Assembly: GCA_001920415.1 (NCBI GenBank) | Contig: MNJR01000011.1 | Location: 121,903-185,902, forward strand | Length of the DNA stretch: 64,000 nt | Direction: 5' to 3' | Source of the DNA: Acidobacteria bacterium 13_1_20CM_3_53_8 | GTDB taxonomy: Bacteria > Acidobacteriota > Blastocatellia > Pyrinomonadales > Pyrinomonadaceae | Shown here: in pieces, positions 1 to 7,489 of the stretch | How positions within the stretch are numbered: position 1 is the stretch's first letter | How the letters are laid out: each line of letters starts with the position of its first letter | Notes under the pieces: generated by a model | Database searches by the model: none | Told to the model about the DNA's origin: nothing | Seen by the model: only the letters and a program-made list of their open reading frames with translations | Program-made: the position numbers and the translations under genes

Positions 1-1702
1 CTTCGCTCTCGGTTAGAAAATTTTCTGCCGGGCAGTCGCTCTGTTCGTCGTCTTCTGTTTTATCACTCTCGAAGAAGTCATTCGCCTGTTCCTCATACTC
101 AGACTCTGGCGGAGGACTGACGCGGTTGCGTCCCTGATTTTTGGAGCAGTAGAGGGCGCGGTCTGCGGCCACGAAGAGCGTGTCGCGCGAGGAGGCGTGT
201 ATGGGGAAGGTAGCCAGACCGAACGATGCAGTGATGGAATTCAGGCCGGGCACGGAAAGTTTTTCTATGCGCGAGCGCAGACGCTCAGCAACAATTCCAG
301 CGCCTTCCATACCTGCCTGCGGCAGTATTATGGCGAACTCGTCGCCGCCATAGCGAGCGGGCGTGTCAACGCCCCTGAGTTCTTCGCGCAGAGCGTCTGC
401 TATGTGGCGCAACGCAAGGTCGCCAACGTCGTGGCCGTAGGTGTCGTTTACTTCCTTGAAATTGTCTACGTCAAACAGCAGTAGCGATATGGGCTGGCGC
501 ATTCGCGTGGCCAGGTGCAGGTCGCGCTCTAGCTGCATCTCGAACGAGCGGCGATTGAAGCAGTTGGTCAGAGGGTCTGTCAGAGCCTGCTGTTGCATAT
601 GCGCGAAGAGGCGCGCGTGGTTCACAGCAACGATCACCTGATCCGCCACGGTGTGAAGTAGCATGACTTCGCTCTCTTGCCAGACGCGCGTGGAGTCGTC
701 AGAGCTTGCCAGCAGAAGCCCCATGAAGCGCTCGTCATAAACTAGAGGCACGGCTGCCACAGGGCGTATGTTTTGTCTCTCAACGTCCGTTGTGACATGA
801 CCGTCTAGAACATAGCTCTCGTTGTTGCGTGCGACGCGCGACGAGTATGCCTTCAAGTTGTTAATCAACTCGGTCTCTTCCGCGCTCTCTTCGTCCTCCT
901 CCTCATGCGCGCCGTCGCGGAAATAGCAGCAAGTCAGAGGCTCGCTGCCCGCCTCGCCTTCCACGTGCAGCGCACAGTGCTGCAATTTCAGAGCATGCCC
1001 GACTTCGTTGACTGTAGTCTGCAAGATACTGCTTATCTCCAGAGAACTTCTGATGGCTGTGGCAATGCGGTTGATGGCTATCTCGCGCCCGGCCTGCTCT
1101 TGAAGCAGACGCGCGAGCTTCGTAGTCACGCTCACAGTCAATTGCAGCGAAGTCGCTTTCGGCATTGATAGACGCACAGCGCTCTCGAATGAGAAGGCTT
1201 GCGCGTGTCGCTCTGCCTTGAGACGCGCCATAAGAAATTCAAGCGCCGAATAAACTATGTCAGGCTCGAACGTCCATATAACGTCGTCGCCTTCGTCTTC
1301 TCCATCGTCGCCCCTATGCACGGAAGCGAGCAGCCCGGAAAAGCGCGCGTCCGCAATGACTACGAAACGCTCATTTGCAATCTCGCGCTCGCCGCGTTGC
1401 AAGAGCACTGGTTCACGATCCTGCTCGCTTGTGCGCAGAGGCATCTCGTTGAGCGCGTCGTCATGCGAGACCATGAAGTAAGCGCGGTTGGCGGCTCGCC
1501 CGACTTCACGCACGCGGGAAAGCTCGCGCAACGTGCGCTCGGCCTTAAACGGCAAACTCTCTACTACGAGCGACGAGAGATTATTCTCAAGCACCACGTC
1601 CTCGAAGTAGCGATGAAGCTGGGCTATGGTCTGCTCTGCACAGCGCACAGAGGTAAGCTGTCGTGCGTGTTGAGTGAGCAGGGCGTTATAGAGCGAGTAC
1701 AT
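1..1702 (-). CDS. GAF-GGDEF diguanylate cyclase (C-terminus cut by window edge)
   Basis: Predicted diguanylate cyclase that makes the second messenger c-di-GMP from two GTP. The reading frame opens at ATG 1702-1700 (MYSLYNALLTQ) and runs off the left edge after 567 codons. A GAF-like sensor region lies at about residues 205-365, followed by a GGDEF domain starting near DPLTNCFNRRSF (about 374). The catalytic signature RYGGDEF is intact, with GGDEF at residues 452-456. Five residues before it an RGVD (RxxD) allosteric product-binding site is present, so feedback inhibition is likely. The first 200 residues match nothing I know. The acidic tail after residue 530 is incomplete. A second GAF-GGDEF protein lies at 22200-23750. 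No transmembrane segment is visible, so it is probably cytosolic. Confidence 0.9.
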   Translation of the reverse strand, partial: MYSLYNALLTQHARQLTSVRCAEQTIAQLHRYFEDVVLENNLSSLVVESLPFKAERTLRELSRVREVGRAANRAYFMVSHDDALNEMPLRTSEQDREPVLLQRGEREIANERFVVIADARFSGLLASVHRGDDGEDEGDDVIWTFEPDIVYSALEFLMARLKAERHAQAFSFESAVRLSMPKATSLQLTVSVTTKLARLLQEQAGREIAINRIATAIRSSLEISSILQTTVNEVGHALKLQHCALHVEGEAGSEPLTCCYFRDGAHEEEDEESAEETELINNLKAYSSRVARNNESYVLDGHVTTDVERQNIRPVAAVPLVYDERFMGLLLASSDDSTRVWQESEVMLLHTVADQVIVAVNHARLFAHMQQQALTDPLTNCFNRRSFEMQLERDLHLATRMRQPISLLLFDVDNFKEVNDTYGHDVGDLALRHIADALREELRGVDTPARYGGDEFAIILPQAGMEGAGIVAERLRSRIEKLSVPGLNSITASFGLATFPIHASSRDTLFVAADRALYCSKNQGRNRVSPPPESEYEEQANDFFESDKTEDDEQSDCPAENFLTESE

Positions 1703-1864
1703 TAGGATTCAGAAGCGGACTACGCGCAGGCGTGAAGCGTCAGCCAGAAGATTTGCGAAACGCTGCCGCCAAGGGAAGCGGGCAACGAGGGCAAAACTAT
1801 TTTGGCACGGACAAACATTTTTGTCTATACTATTCTGAAAAGTTTTAGATAAAAATGAGAGGCT

Positions 1865-2287
1865 TCAGGCAAGCCGCAAATAGGCCGTAAGTGCTGTAGC
1901 TATAAGAGCTTTCGCGTCATCCGTGACGTCAACCGAGACGGTTATCATGCGCCGCCCGGCGCGAAGGACGCGGGCACGCGCCGTAATGCGCCCTTCTGTG
2001 ACAGGGCGCAGGTAATGAACGGTCAGGTCAACGGTCGTAGTGCTTTCGCCCGCGTCCAGCAATGTGAGGATGGCAAAGGCCGAGGCTGTGTCAATCAGAG
2101 AGGCAGTCACACCGCCGTGCAGCACCCCTCGATTTTGAAGAAGCTGCTCGCAGACTTCCATGTGAAGCGTGGCCTCGCCCCTTTCAATCGCGCCTATCTC
2201 GATTCCTAGAAGGCTAGCATAAGGGACGTGCGCGAAAGCTTCACGAATCCGCTGCTCGCGCTCCTCAGAAACCTTCTCGCGCGTCAT
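1865..2287 (-). CDS. PaaI-family hotdog thioesterase
   Basis: Hotdog-fold acyl-CoA thioesterase of the PaaI/YigI type, 140 residues, the usual length. The signature is QNRGVLHGGVTASLIDTA at residues 51-68: the HGG loop followed by the helix carrying the conserved Asp66. Such enzymes hydrolyse acyl- or aroyl-CoA in the cytosol, and the substrate cannot be told from sequence. Its ATG overlaps the stop of the upstream YbjQ-like gene by four bases (2284-2287), so the two are almost certainly co-transcribed and translationally coupled. Confidence 0.85.
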   Translation of the reverse strand: MTREKVSEEREQRIREAFAHVPYASLLGIEIGAIERGEATLHMEVCEQLLQNRGVLHGGVTASLIDTASAFAILTLLDAGESTTTVDLTVHYLRPVTEGRITARARVLRAGRRMITVSVDVTDDAKALIATALTAYLRLA

Positions 2288-2697
2288 GAGCGGTAAGCGG
2301 CTCCTTCTTCCAATGGCTGAACTATGACCGCCGTGCCGTAAGCCAGAACTTCCGTCACGCCCGAAGAGAGTTCCGTAGTGTCATATCGCGCGCCTACGAT
2401 TGCATTTGCTCCAAGCTCTGTCGCGTGCTGAATCATTATCTCGAAAGCGTCCACGCGCGTTTGTTCGCAGAGCCGAGTCCATGCTGTGATGTTCCCGCCA
2501 ACCATAGTCTGAAACACTGCGCCCAGATTGACGAAGAGATTGCGCGAGCGTACGACTATGCCGCGAACGACGCCCAAGTTCTGAGTTGTGCGATAGCCTG
2601 GAAGCTCGAACGCGGTCGTGACCATCTGGTGCGAAACAGAATAGCGCGGCGGGCTGACATCATAGGGCGCGCGCGATTTCAAGGGGGCATTGTCCAT
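2284..2697 (-). CDS. YbjQ/UPF0145 family protein
   Basis: 137-residue protein of the YbjQ (UPF0145, former DUF74) family, a small pentamer-forming fold sometimes called a heavy-metal-binding domain. The function is not established. Family features seen are the core starting FELPGYRTTQNLGVVRG, the segment containing FQTMVGGN, the AFEIMIQHATELGANAIVG helix and the closing YGTAVIVQP strand. About 25 residues precede the family core. It is the first gene of a two-gene operon with the hotdog thioesterase (ATGA overlap). Confidence 0.85.
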   Translation of the reverse strand: MDNAPLKSRAPYDVSPPRYSVSHQMVTTAFELPGYRTTQNLGVVRGIVVRSRNLFVNLGAVFQTMVGGNITAWTRLCEQTRVDAFEIMIQHATELGANAIVGARYDTTELSSGVTEVLAYGTAVIVQPLEEGAAYRS

Positions 2698-2851
2698 ATT
2701 TTTTTGAAACTCCCTCTTTGCTGAATGAGTTGAAAGGTTGAGAAGTAGAATCTTGTAATTAAGTCGCCGCCTGCAAGATGCTATTCATATAGCGAGGAAC
2801 TAAAGCGTATGAATGAGATGCTATAGAGCAGTCGACAAGTTATTTGTTGGA

Positions 2852-3217
2852 TCACGTCTTGTCTAATGGCTTTCTGAATCTATGCGCGGCTGGCTCGACC
2901 ACTACGAATGCTTTTCTCAATTCATCTTCAGAATATGCTTTCAGCACACGCTGAAGTTCGGCATGTACTGCGTCCTTGTTTGATGGCAAAATTCTCAGGT
3001 ACAAAACTCCCGCTCCCAGACCTTTGACGAAAACTAAATTACCAAAATCCCTGTCACGGGTCACAAAGATTCTTCCTTGCTCTTGCGCTATCCTGAGTAA
3101 ATCTTCGTCATCGGCTTGTGACATCCCTAGCTGTGATGCTGAAACTACATCTTCTCCTAAGCTAACAAGAAAACGGGCTGTTATCGCATAAACATCCTGG
3201 TCTAGCAAAAACTTCAT
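2852..3217 (-). CDS. DUF5615 PIN-like toxin
   Basis: 121-residue protein of the DUF5615 (Mut7-C-like) PIN-related family, usually the toxin half of small toxin-antitoxin loci and presumed to be a ribonuclease. Acidic residues expected in the active site are visible in FLLDQDVY near the N-terminus and FVTRDRDFGN near residue 55. Its ATG overlaps the stop of the upstream DUF433 gene by four bases, the standard order for this pair. Base composition is more AT-rich than the surrounding housekeeping genes, consistent with a mobile accessory module. Confidence 0.85.
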   Translation of the reverse strand: MKFLLDQDVYAITARFLVSLGEDVVSASQLGMSQADDEDLLRIAQEQGRIFVTRDRDFGNLVFVKGLGAGVLYLRILPSNKDAVHAELQRVLKAYSEDELRKAFVVVEPAAHRFRKPLDKT

Positions 3218-3525
3218 GCCGTGACGCTTGCCAGATCAATATCCTCTGCCGCCACTAATGCGATAGCGTAACGAAGACAGGCATGAATATCATCCTCTTG
3301 CAATTCGGGGTAATAATTTTCAGCTATTTCTGCAAAAGAAAGACCTTCATCAAGCAGTTCAAGAACGCTCTGGACTGTGATGCGTGTTCCAGTGATACAA
3401 GGCTTGCCAAAATGGATTTTTGGATTAACTGTAATTCTGTCTAGCACTTTAACACCCTCGAAAATTGATTGCTCGGCCAGCATTTTACACTCGATTACTA
3501 AATTTAAGCGAGAGCAATCCAACAA
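3214..3525 (-). CDS. DUF433 antitoxin
   Basis: Partner of the DUF5615 toxin. The DUF433 core runs from DRITVNPKIHFGKPCITGTR to the end and contains the typical GTRITVQSVLELLDEG helix-turn-helix-like segment. DUF433 proteins are DNA-binding-like antitoxins expected to neutralise the toxin and repress the operon. The longest frame starts at 3525. An internal Met at residue 15 (MLAEQSIFEG, 3483) gives a length closer to the family norm, so the true start is uncertain. Confidence 0.82.
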   Translation of the reverse strand: MLDCSRLNLVIECKMLAEQSIFEGVKVLDRITVNPKIHFGKPCITGTRITVQSVLELLDEGLSFAEIAENYYPELQEDDIHACLRYAIALVAAEDIDLASVTA

Positions 3526-3600
3526 CTACTTTGCGTCCTTGCGTCTACAGCGTGAAAAACCATCTCACGCAAAGCCGCTGGAGGCGCTATGAAAAACTTT

Positions 3601-3999
3601 TCAATCTTGAAAGAGACTTGGCTGTTCTGATTGCTCATCGGCATTCTCTTCTAAAAATTCTTCGGGCGTCCATCGGTAGCGCTCAAGCTTGCAGCGACCG
3701 CGCACGTCAAACTCTATGCCTTCGGCTTCGAGCATGCGTTGCTGTTTGTCTGGCGGCAGTATCACGCGCCCCGTAGAACACCCGCCCTGAGAATTTATCA
3801 CACGATGCCAGGGCGTAGTCTCTTCGTCCGCCGCGTGCATCACGAAGCCTACGGTGCGCGGCGTGTAGCCTTCGCCTAAGATTTCGGCCAATTGCCCATA
3901 GGTCATAACGCGCCCAGTGGGAATGCGACGCACTATCTCGAAAACGCGCTCCTGGTATCCGGGACGATTCACGGCATCTCGCTCTTCAGCAGATTGCAT
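3601..3999 (-). CDS. Alkyltransferase-like protein (MGMT family, Cys replaced)
   Basis: 132-residue member of the O6-alkylguanine-DNA alkyltransferase C-terminal domain family. The DNA-binding helix region GRVMTYGQLAEILGEGYTPR and the active-site loop are clear. The loop reads PWHRVINSQGG, not PCHRV, so the methyl-accepting Cys is a Trp. This is the hallmark of alkyltransferase-like (ATL) proteins, which bind O6-alkylguanine lesions without repairing them and hand them to nucleotide excision repair. Length fits a stand-alone ATL. A word-hairpin repeat sits directly upstream of the start. Confidence 0.87.
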   Translation of the reverse strand: MQSAEERDAVNRPGYQERVFEIVRRIPTGRVMTYGQLAEILGEGYTPRTVGFVMHAADEETTPWHRVINSQGGCSTGRVILPPDKQQRMLEAEGIEFDVRGRCKLERYRWTPEEFLEENADEQSEQPSLFQD

Positions 4000-4014
4000 C
4001 TATGCCTCCTCTTT

Positions 4015-4093
4015 AAGTTTCAGGTTTCAAGTTCCAAGTTTCAAGTTAAAGAAGCTCGTCTAACTTGAAACTTGAAACCTGAAGCTTGAAACT
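4015..4093. repeat. Word hairpin A (TTTCAAG/TTTCAGG family)
   Basis: Left arm is near-tandem copies of AAGTTTCAGGTTTC/AAGTTTCAAG. After a short loop the right arm holds the reverse-complement words (AACTTGAAACTTGAAACC). It separates the minus-strand cyclase stop (4096) from the minus-strand ATL start (3999). Confidence 0.85.
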
Positions 4094-4095
4094 GA

Positions 4096-4740
4096 CTAGC
4101 GCAGCGACCTCAACACGGCGCGAGCCGGAGCGCCGTCGCCGCTCGCGCCAACGATCTTGAGAGGCAGGCAAATCAACTCGTATCTGCCCGCAGGTACTTC
4201 CCTCAAATCCAATCCTTCCAGAATGACAACGCTTTTCTCCAGCAGCGTCACGTGCGTCAAGTGATCTTCGGACTGAAACTTTTCCACAGACAGGTAATCC
4301 ATGCCGACAAGACGCACGCCTCTTTCGACCAGAGCGCGAGCAGCGTCCGGCGCGATGTAAGTGAAATCCTCCCGAAAACCCTGCGCGAGGTCTGACCAGA
4401 AACTGGAATTCCGCGTCTTGAAGAGCACGCGCGTCGCGCCGCTCATCTCAAGCCAGGGAAGCTTGCCAGCATCAATCACTGAAACGTCATCTGGAATCTC
4501 CACCACGGTCGCCATACCTATAAGAACGTCCAGTGGTATCTCTTCAACTCTAGAACCGCCAGCGATGAAGTGCGCGGGGGCATCAACGTGCGTTGCCGTG
4601 TGCGCGCCAAAGTGCAGTAGCGTTACATTGGCCGGATCATTCTGCGCAAGCGATGCCCATTGATTTATACGCACGCCGGGATCGCCCGGATAAATCGGGG
4701 TCTCGGAAGATATTGGAACGCTTATGTCGTAGATTCGCAT
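4096..4740 (-). CDS. Cyclase-family hydrolase (kynurenine formamidase-like)
   Basis: Cyclase-family metalloenzyme, 214 residues from ATG 4740 (MRIYDISVP). The metal-binding signature HFGAHTATHVDAPAHF, which contains the family HxxTHxDxPxH pattern, is intact near residues 45-60. The family includes bacterial kynurenine formamidase (KynB), which hydrolyses N-formylkynurenine, and other amide or cyclic-ester hydrolases. No other kyn gene is nearby, so the substrate is open. A longer frame reaches 4794, but its first 18 codons lie partly in the flanking word hairpin, so I prefer the internal ATG. It is divergent from mqnA. Confidence 0.85.
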   Translation of the reverse strand: MRIYDISVPISSETPIYPGDPGVRINQWASLAQNDPANVTLLHFGAHTATHVDAPAHFIAGGSRVEEIPLDVLIGMATVVEIPDDVSVIDAGKLPWLEMSGATRVLFKTRNSSFWSDLAQGFREDFTYIAPDAARALVERGVRLVGMDYLSVEKFQSEDHLTHVTLLEKSVVILEGLDLREVPAGRYELICLPLKIVGASGDGAPARAVLRSLR

Positions 4741-4765
4741 TGGATGGAACTCACCAGAGAATATA

Positions 4766-4915
4766 GAAGGAAAAAGTAAAAAGGTAAAAGGCAAAAGTGA
4801 AGAAGGATGAAGAGAGTTCTATTACTCCTTCTCTAAATCTGTAAAAGTGGTTTCATCCTAACTTTTGCCTTTTTACTTTTACCTTTTGCCTTTCTTTATC
4901 CCTTTTGCCTTTTTG
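4766..4915. repeat. Word hairpin B (GTAAAAAGG/GGCAAAAG family)
   Basis: Left arm AAAAAGTAAAAAGGTAAAAG with following GGCAAAAG. The right arm is mixed reverse complements CTTTTGCC, TTTTTACTTTTACC repeated to 4915. It sits between the divergent starts of the cyclase (4740, minus) and mqnA (4959, plus), so it cannot be a terminator for either gene. Confidence 0.85.
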
Positions 4916-4958
4916 TGGTTTCCGCTTTTGTCTATTGCTGGGTTAGCATCGAGTAAGA

Positions 4959-5822
4959 ATGAATAACGTGAAGATTGGGAATGATAAACTCAGGGCTGGC
5001 TCGCTTGACGCGAAGCTGCTGCGCGTCGCAGCGTCCAGTTATTTGAACACTGCGCCGCTCATCTGGAGCTTCATTCAAGGCGAAAGACGAAATGAGGTTG
5101 AGCTAATCACAGATACAGCGCCCGCGCGATGCGCAGATATGCTGGCACGAGGCGAAGTCAATGCTGCGCTCGTGCCTGTTATAGAGTATCAACGAATTCC
5201 AGATTTAAAGATCGTGCCGGGAGTCTGCGTCGGCGCGCGTTCACTTGTTCGTAGCGTTGTACTGGTGACGCGCGATTCTATGGAATTAAAGGACGCGCGC
5301 TCTGTGGCGCTGGACGTTTCATCGCGCACCTCTGCGACTCTCGTTCGTATAATTTTCCGAGAATTTCTTGGCTTCGAGCCGGAATGGATAACGCACGCGC
5401 CCGATCTCAATCGGATGCTGGCCGAGTCGGATGCCGCGCTGCTCATTGGCGATCCTGCAATGACGTTCTCGCGCGCAGGGCTGACCGTACACGACATGGC
5501 CGGACTCTGGCGCGAATACACAGGCACGGGCTTCGTCTTCGCAATGTGGATGGCGCGCGAAGAAGACGAGGGGAAGACAAGCCGTATTGATTTCGCAGCA
5601 GCGCGCGACGAAGGTTTAGAGCATTTAGTAGAGATAGCCGCAGAGTATCATCGGACAATTGGACTATCCCTAGACGAAATCCGCTCGTATCTAAGGGAAA
5701 ACATCTCGTTCACGCTCGACGAAGAGATGCGCGCAGGGCTTGAGCTTTACTACAAACTCGCTTACAGGCATGGAATCATTCCGAATGTTCAACCACTAAG
5801 GACGATTGAGACGAAAGCTTGA
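4959..5822 (+). CDS. mqnA: Chorismate dehydratase MqnA
   Basis: First enzyme of the futalosine route to menaquinone: it dehydrates chorismate to 3-[(1-carboxyvinyl)oxy]benzoate. The fold is that of a periplasmic-binding protein but it acts in the cytosol. Recognisable segments are VAASSYLNTAPLIWSF near residue 24, the RGEVNAALVPVIEYQRIP hinge around 65-82, and SRTSATLVRIIFREFLGF with ALLIGDPAMTF. Length of 287 residues fits the family with a roughly 20-residue N-terminal extension. The next menaquinone gene, mqnC, follows on the same strand after a 390-base repeat-filled spacer. The other futalosine enzymes are not in the window. Confidence 0.9.
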   Translation: MNNVKIGNDKLRAGSLDAKLLRVAASSYLNTAPLIWSFIQGERRNEVELITDTAPARCADMLARGEVNAALVPVIEYQRIPDLKIVPGVCVGARSLVRSVVLVTRDSMELKDARSVALDVSSRTSATLVRIIFREFLGFEPEWITHAPDLNRMLAESDAALLIGDPAMTFSRAGLTVHDMAGLWREYTGTGFVFAMWMAREEDEGKTSRIDFAAARDEGLEHLVEIAAEYHRTIGLSLDEIRSYLRENISFTLDEEMRAGLELYYKLAYRHGIIPNVQPLRTIETKA

Positions 5823-6213
5823 AGTTATAACTCCCATTACGCAGTCAATAGTTTTAAGCCATCGAAGACGGCGACAGCATAAAGCCCAGCCCGTAAGGGC
5901 TGGGTTAGCGATAAAGAACAATAATTTGAGCTATCGAAGATAGCGACAGCCCTTTGATTACCATCCTCTGTCGCCCGCTCTCGCGGGCTTTGATAATTTT
6001 GATTGCTATCTTTACCCAGCGCTTACGCACTGGGCTTTAGACGGTCGCCCGCTCTCGCGGGCTTAAATCTAATTGTCGTGTAAGGTGATTCATTAAGCAA
6101 AACTTCGCGTTCTTTCTTCGCGGTTTGCCGTTTCGATTTGCGATTTGCGAGGGTAATTGCTGATAATTGGCGTGAAAGAGAATGGAATTGAAGTTGCCAG
6201 TTGAAAAGCGGAA
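5823..6213. repeat. Mosaic hairpin element, copy 1 (core 5944-6065)
   Basis: A 390-base gene-free spacer between mqnA and mqnC made largely of GC-rich hairpins: AGCCCAGCCCGTAAGGGCTGGG at 5882-5904, CGCCCGCTCTCGCGGGC at 5972-5988, CCCAGCGCTTACGCACTGGG at 6015-6034 and a second CGCCCGCTCTCGCGGGC at 6046-6062. The block 5966-6065 aligns end to end with 54093-54192, including the linkers GGGCTTTGATAATTTT and CTGGGCTTTA, while hairpin tips differ. The phrase ATCGAAGA(C/T)(G/A)GCGACAGC also occurs twice (5861, 5933). It is an interspersed mosaic repeat. No gene is seen in it. Confidence 0.8.
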
Positions 6214-7380
6214 GTGTTCTGGAAAAATTTGATGAGAGAAAGAGATATTCAACCTATCTTAGACCGAGCGCTTTCGGGCGAGCGTTTGACCGCAGACGAT
6301 TGCGCTGCGCTTCTGGAATCGAACGACATAGCGCGCATGGGCGTCGCAGCCGACGAGATTCGCAAGCGCTGGCACGCGGACAACATAGTCACGTACATCA
6401 TTGACCGCAACGTAAATTACACGAACGTCTGCAACGTGGTCTGCACCTTCTGCGCTTTCTACCGCCGTCCGGGAAAGCCGGACACATACGTCACCACGCT
6501 TGAGCAAATTTTCGGGAAGATTGACGAAACGATTGCCCTTGGCGGCACGGGCGTTCTGATGCAGGGCGGACTCCACCCGGATTTCGGAATTGAATGGTAC
6601 GAGGATTTGCTGCGTACTCTTCACATGAAGTATCCGAACTTTCAACTGCACTGTTTCTCGCCGCCAGAGATTCACAACATTCATCTCATCTCTAAACTTG
6701 ATTACGAAACCATTCTAGCGCGTCTGAAAGAGGCAGGGCTTTACAGCTTGCCCGGCGGCGGCGCAGAGATTCTTGACGACGAAGTTCGCAAGCGCGTCTC
6801 TACCAAATGCACGACCGCCGAATGGCTTTCGGTGATGCGCGCAGTTCATCGCGTAGGCTTGCGCTCGACCGCTACGATGATGTTCGGCATAGGAGACTCT
6901 ATTGTTCATCGCGTGCGCCACCTCGAGCGCATACGCGATCTTCAGGACGAGACGGGCGGATTCACTGCATTCATCCCCTGGACTTTCCAGCGCGAGAACA
7001 CTGCTTTGGGGCGCAAAATCAAAGACGAGCCGACCGGCATTGATTACCTGAAAATGCTCTCGGTCTCGCGCATCTTTCTGGACAACATAGAAAACTTCCA
7101 ATCATCCTGGCTCACACAAGGGCTTCGCTTGGGACAGGTCGCACTACGCTTCGGCGCGAACGACATGGGTTCGATAATGATAGAAGAGAACGTAGTCTCA
7201 GCCGCAGGCGCGCACAACCGAGCAGACGAACGTATGCTACGCTACCTCATACGCGAAGCCGGATTCCGTCCACAGCAACGCGACATACTCTACCGCCACG
7301 TCAATCGTGAAGAAATTTCTAAGATTGACGAGAACGATTCCTCTCAGCTTCGTGAGTTAAGCGTGTTGATAGCCGATTAG
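6214..7380 (+). CDS. mqnC: Cyclic dehypoxanthinyl futalosine synthase MqnC
   Basis: Radical SAM enzyme that cyclises dehypoxanthine futalosine in menaquinone synthesis. The [4Fe-4S]-binding motif is CNVVCTFCAFYR near residues 74-85 (CxxxCxxC). MqnC-type segments include LHCFSPPEIHNI, LPGGGAEILDDEVRKRVSTK and the IPWTFQRENT loop, which fit MqnC better than the related MqnE. Length of 388 residues is normal. The frame opens with GTG at 6214 or ATG at 6232 (MRERDIQPILDRAL). Neither has a strong ribosome-binding site and the ATG may be the true start. It requires SAM and a low-potential electron donor in the cytosol. Confidence 0.92.
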   Translation: MFWKNLMRERDIQPILDRALSGERLTADDCAALLESNDIARMGVAADEIRKRWHADNIVTYIIDRNVNYTNVCNVVCTFCAFYRRPGKPDTYVTTLEQIFGKIDETIALGGTGVLMQGGLHPDFGIEWYEDLLRTLHMKYPNFQLHCFSPPEIHNIHLISKLDYETILARLKEAGLYSLPGGGAEILDDEVRKRVSTKCTTAEWLSVMRAVHRVGLRSTATMMFGIGDSIVHRVRHLERIRDLQDETGGFTAFIPWTFQRENTALGRKIKDEPTGIDYLKMLSVSRIFLDNIENFQSSWLTQGLRLGQVALRFGANDMGSIMIEENVVSAAGAHNRADERMLRYLIREAGFRPQQRDILYRHVNREEISKIDENDSSQLRELSVLIAD

Positions 7381-7489
7381 CGAAGGATTGGTGAGAAGGT
7401 CAGGCTTATCTCTTTCACACGGTAAAGCATCGTAGCAGTATAGATGATAGTTAGGTGCTTCGCGTTTTCAACATTCTGAGGATTTCACA

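Noticed and set aside
1199..1705. 168-residue plus-strand open frame at the left end
   Set aside because: It lies entirely antisense to the GAF-GGDEF gene, which has full family support.
3601..3999. Active O6-methylguanine-DNA methyltransferase (ogt/ada)
   Set aside because: The acceptor Cys of PCHRV is replaced by Trp (PWHRV), so it is an alkyltransferase-like protein, not a repair methyltransferase.
4766..4915. Word hairpins as ordinary rho-independent terminators
   Set aside because: Several (4766, 26365, 37727, 44168) lie between divergent gene starts, where no transcript needs terminating. The arms are too long and the loops too large for the usual form, although some may still act as terminators.
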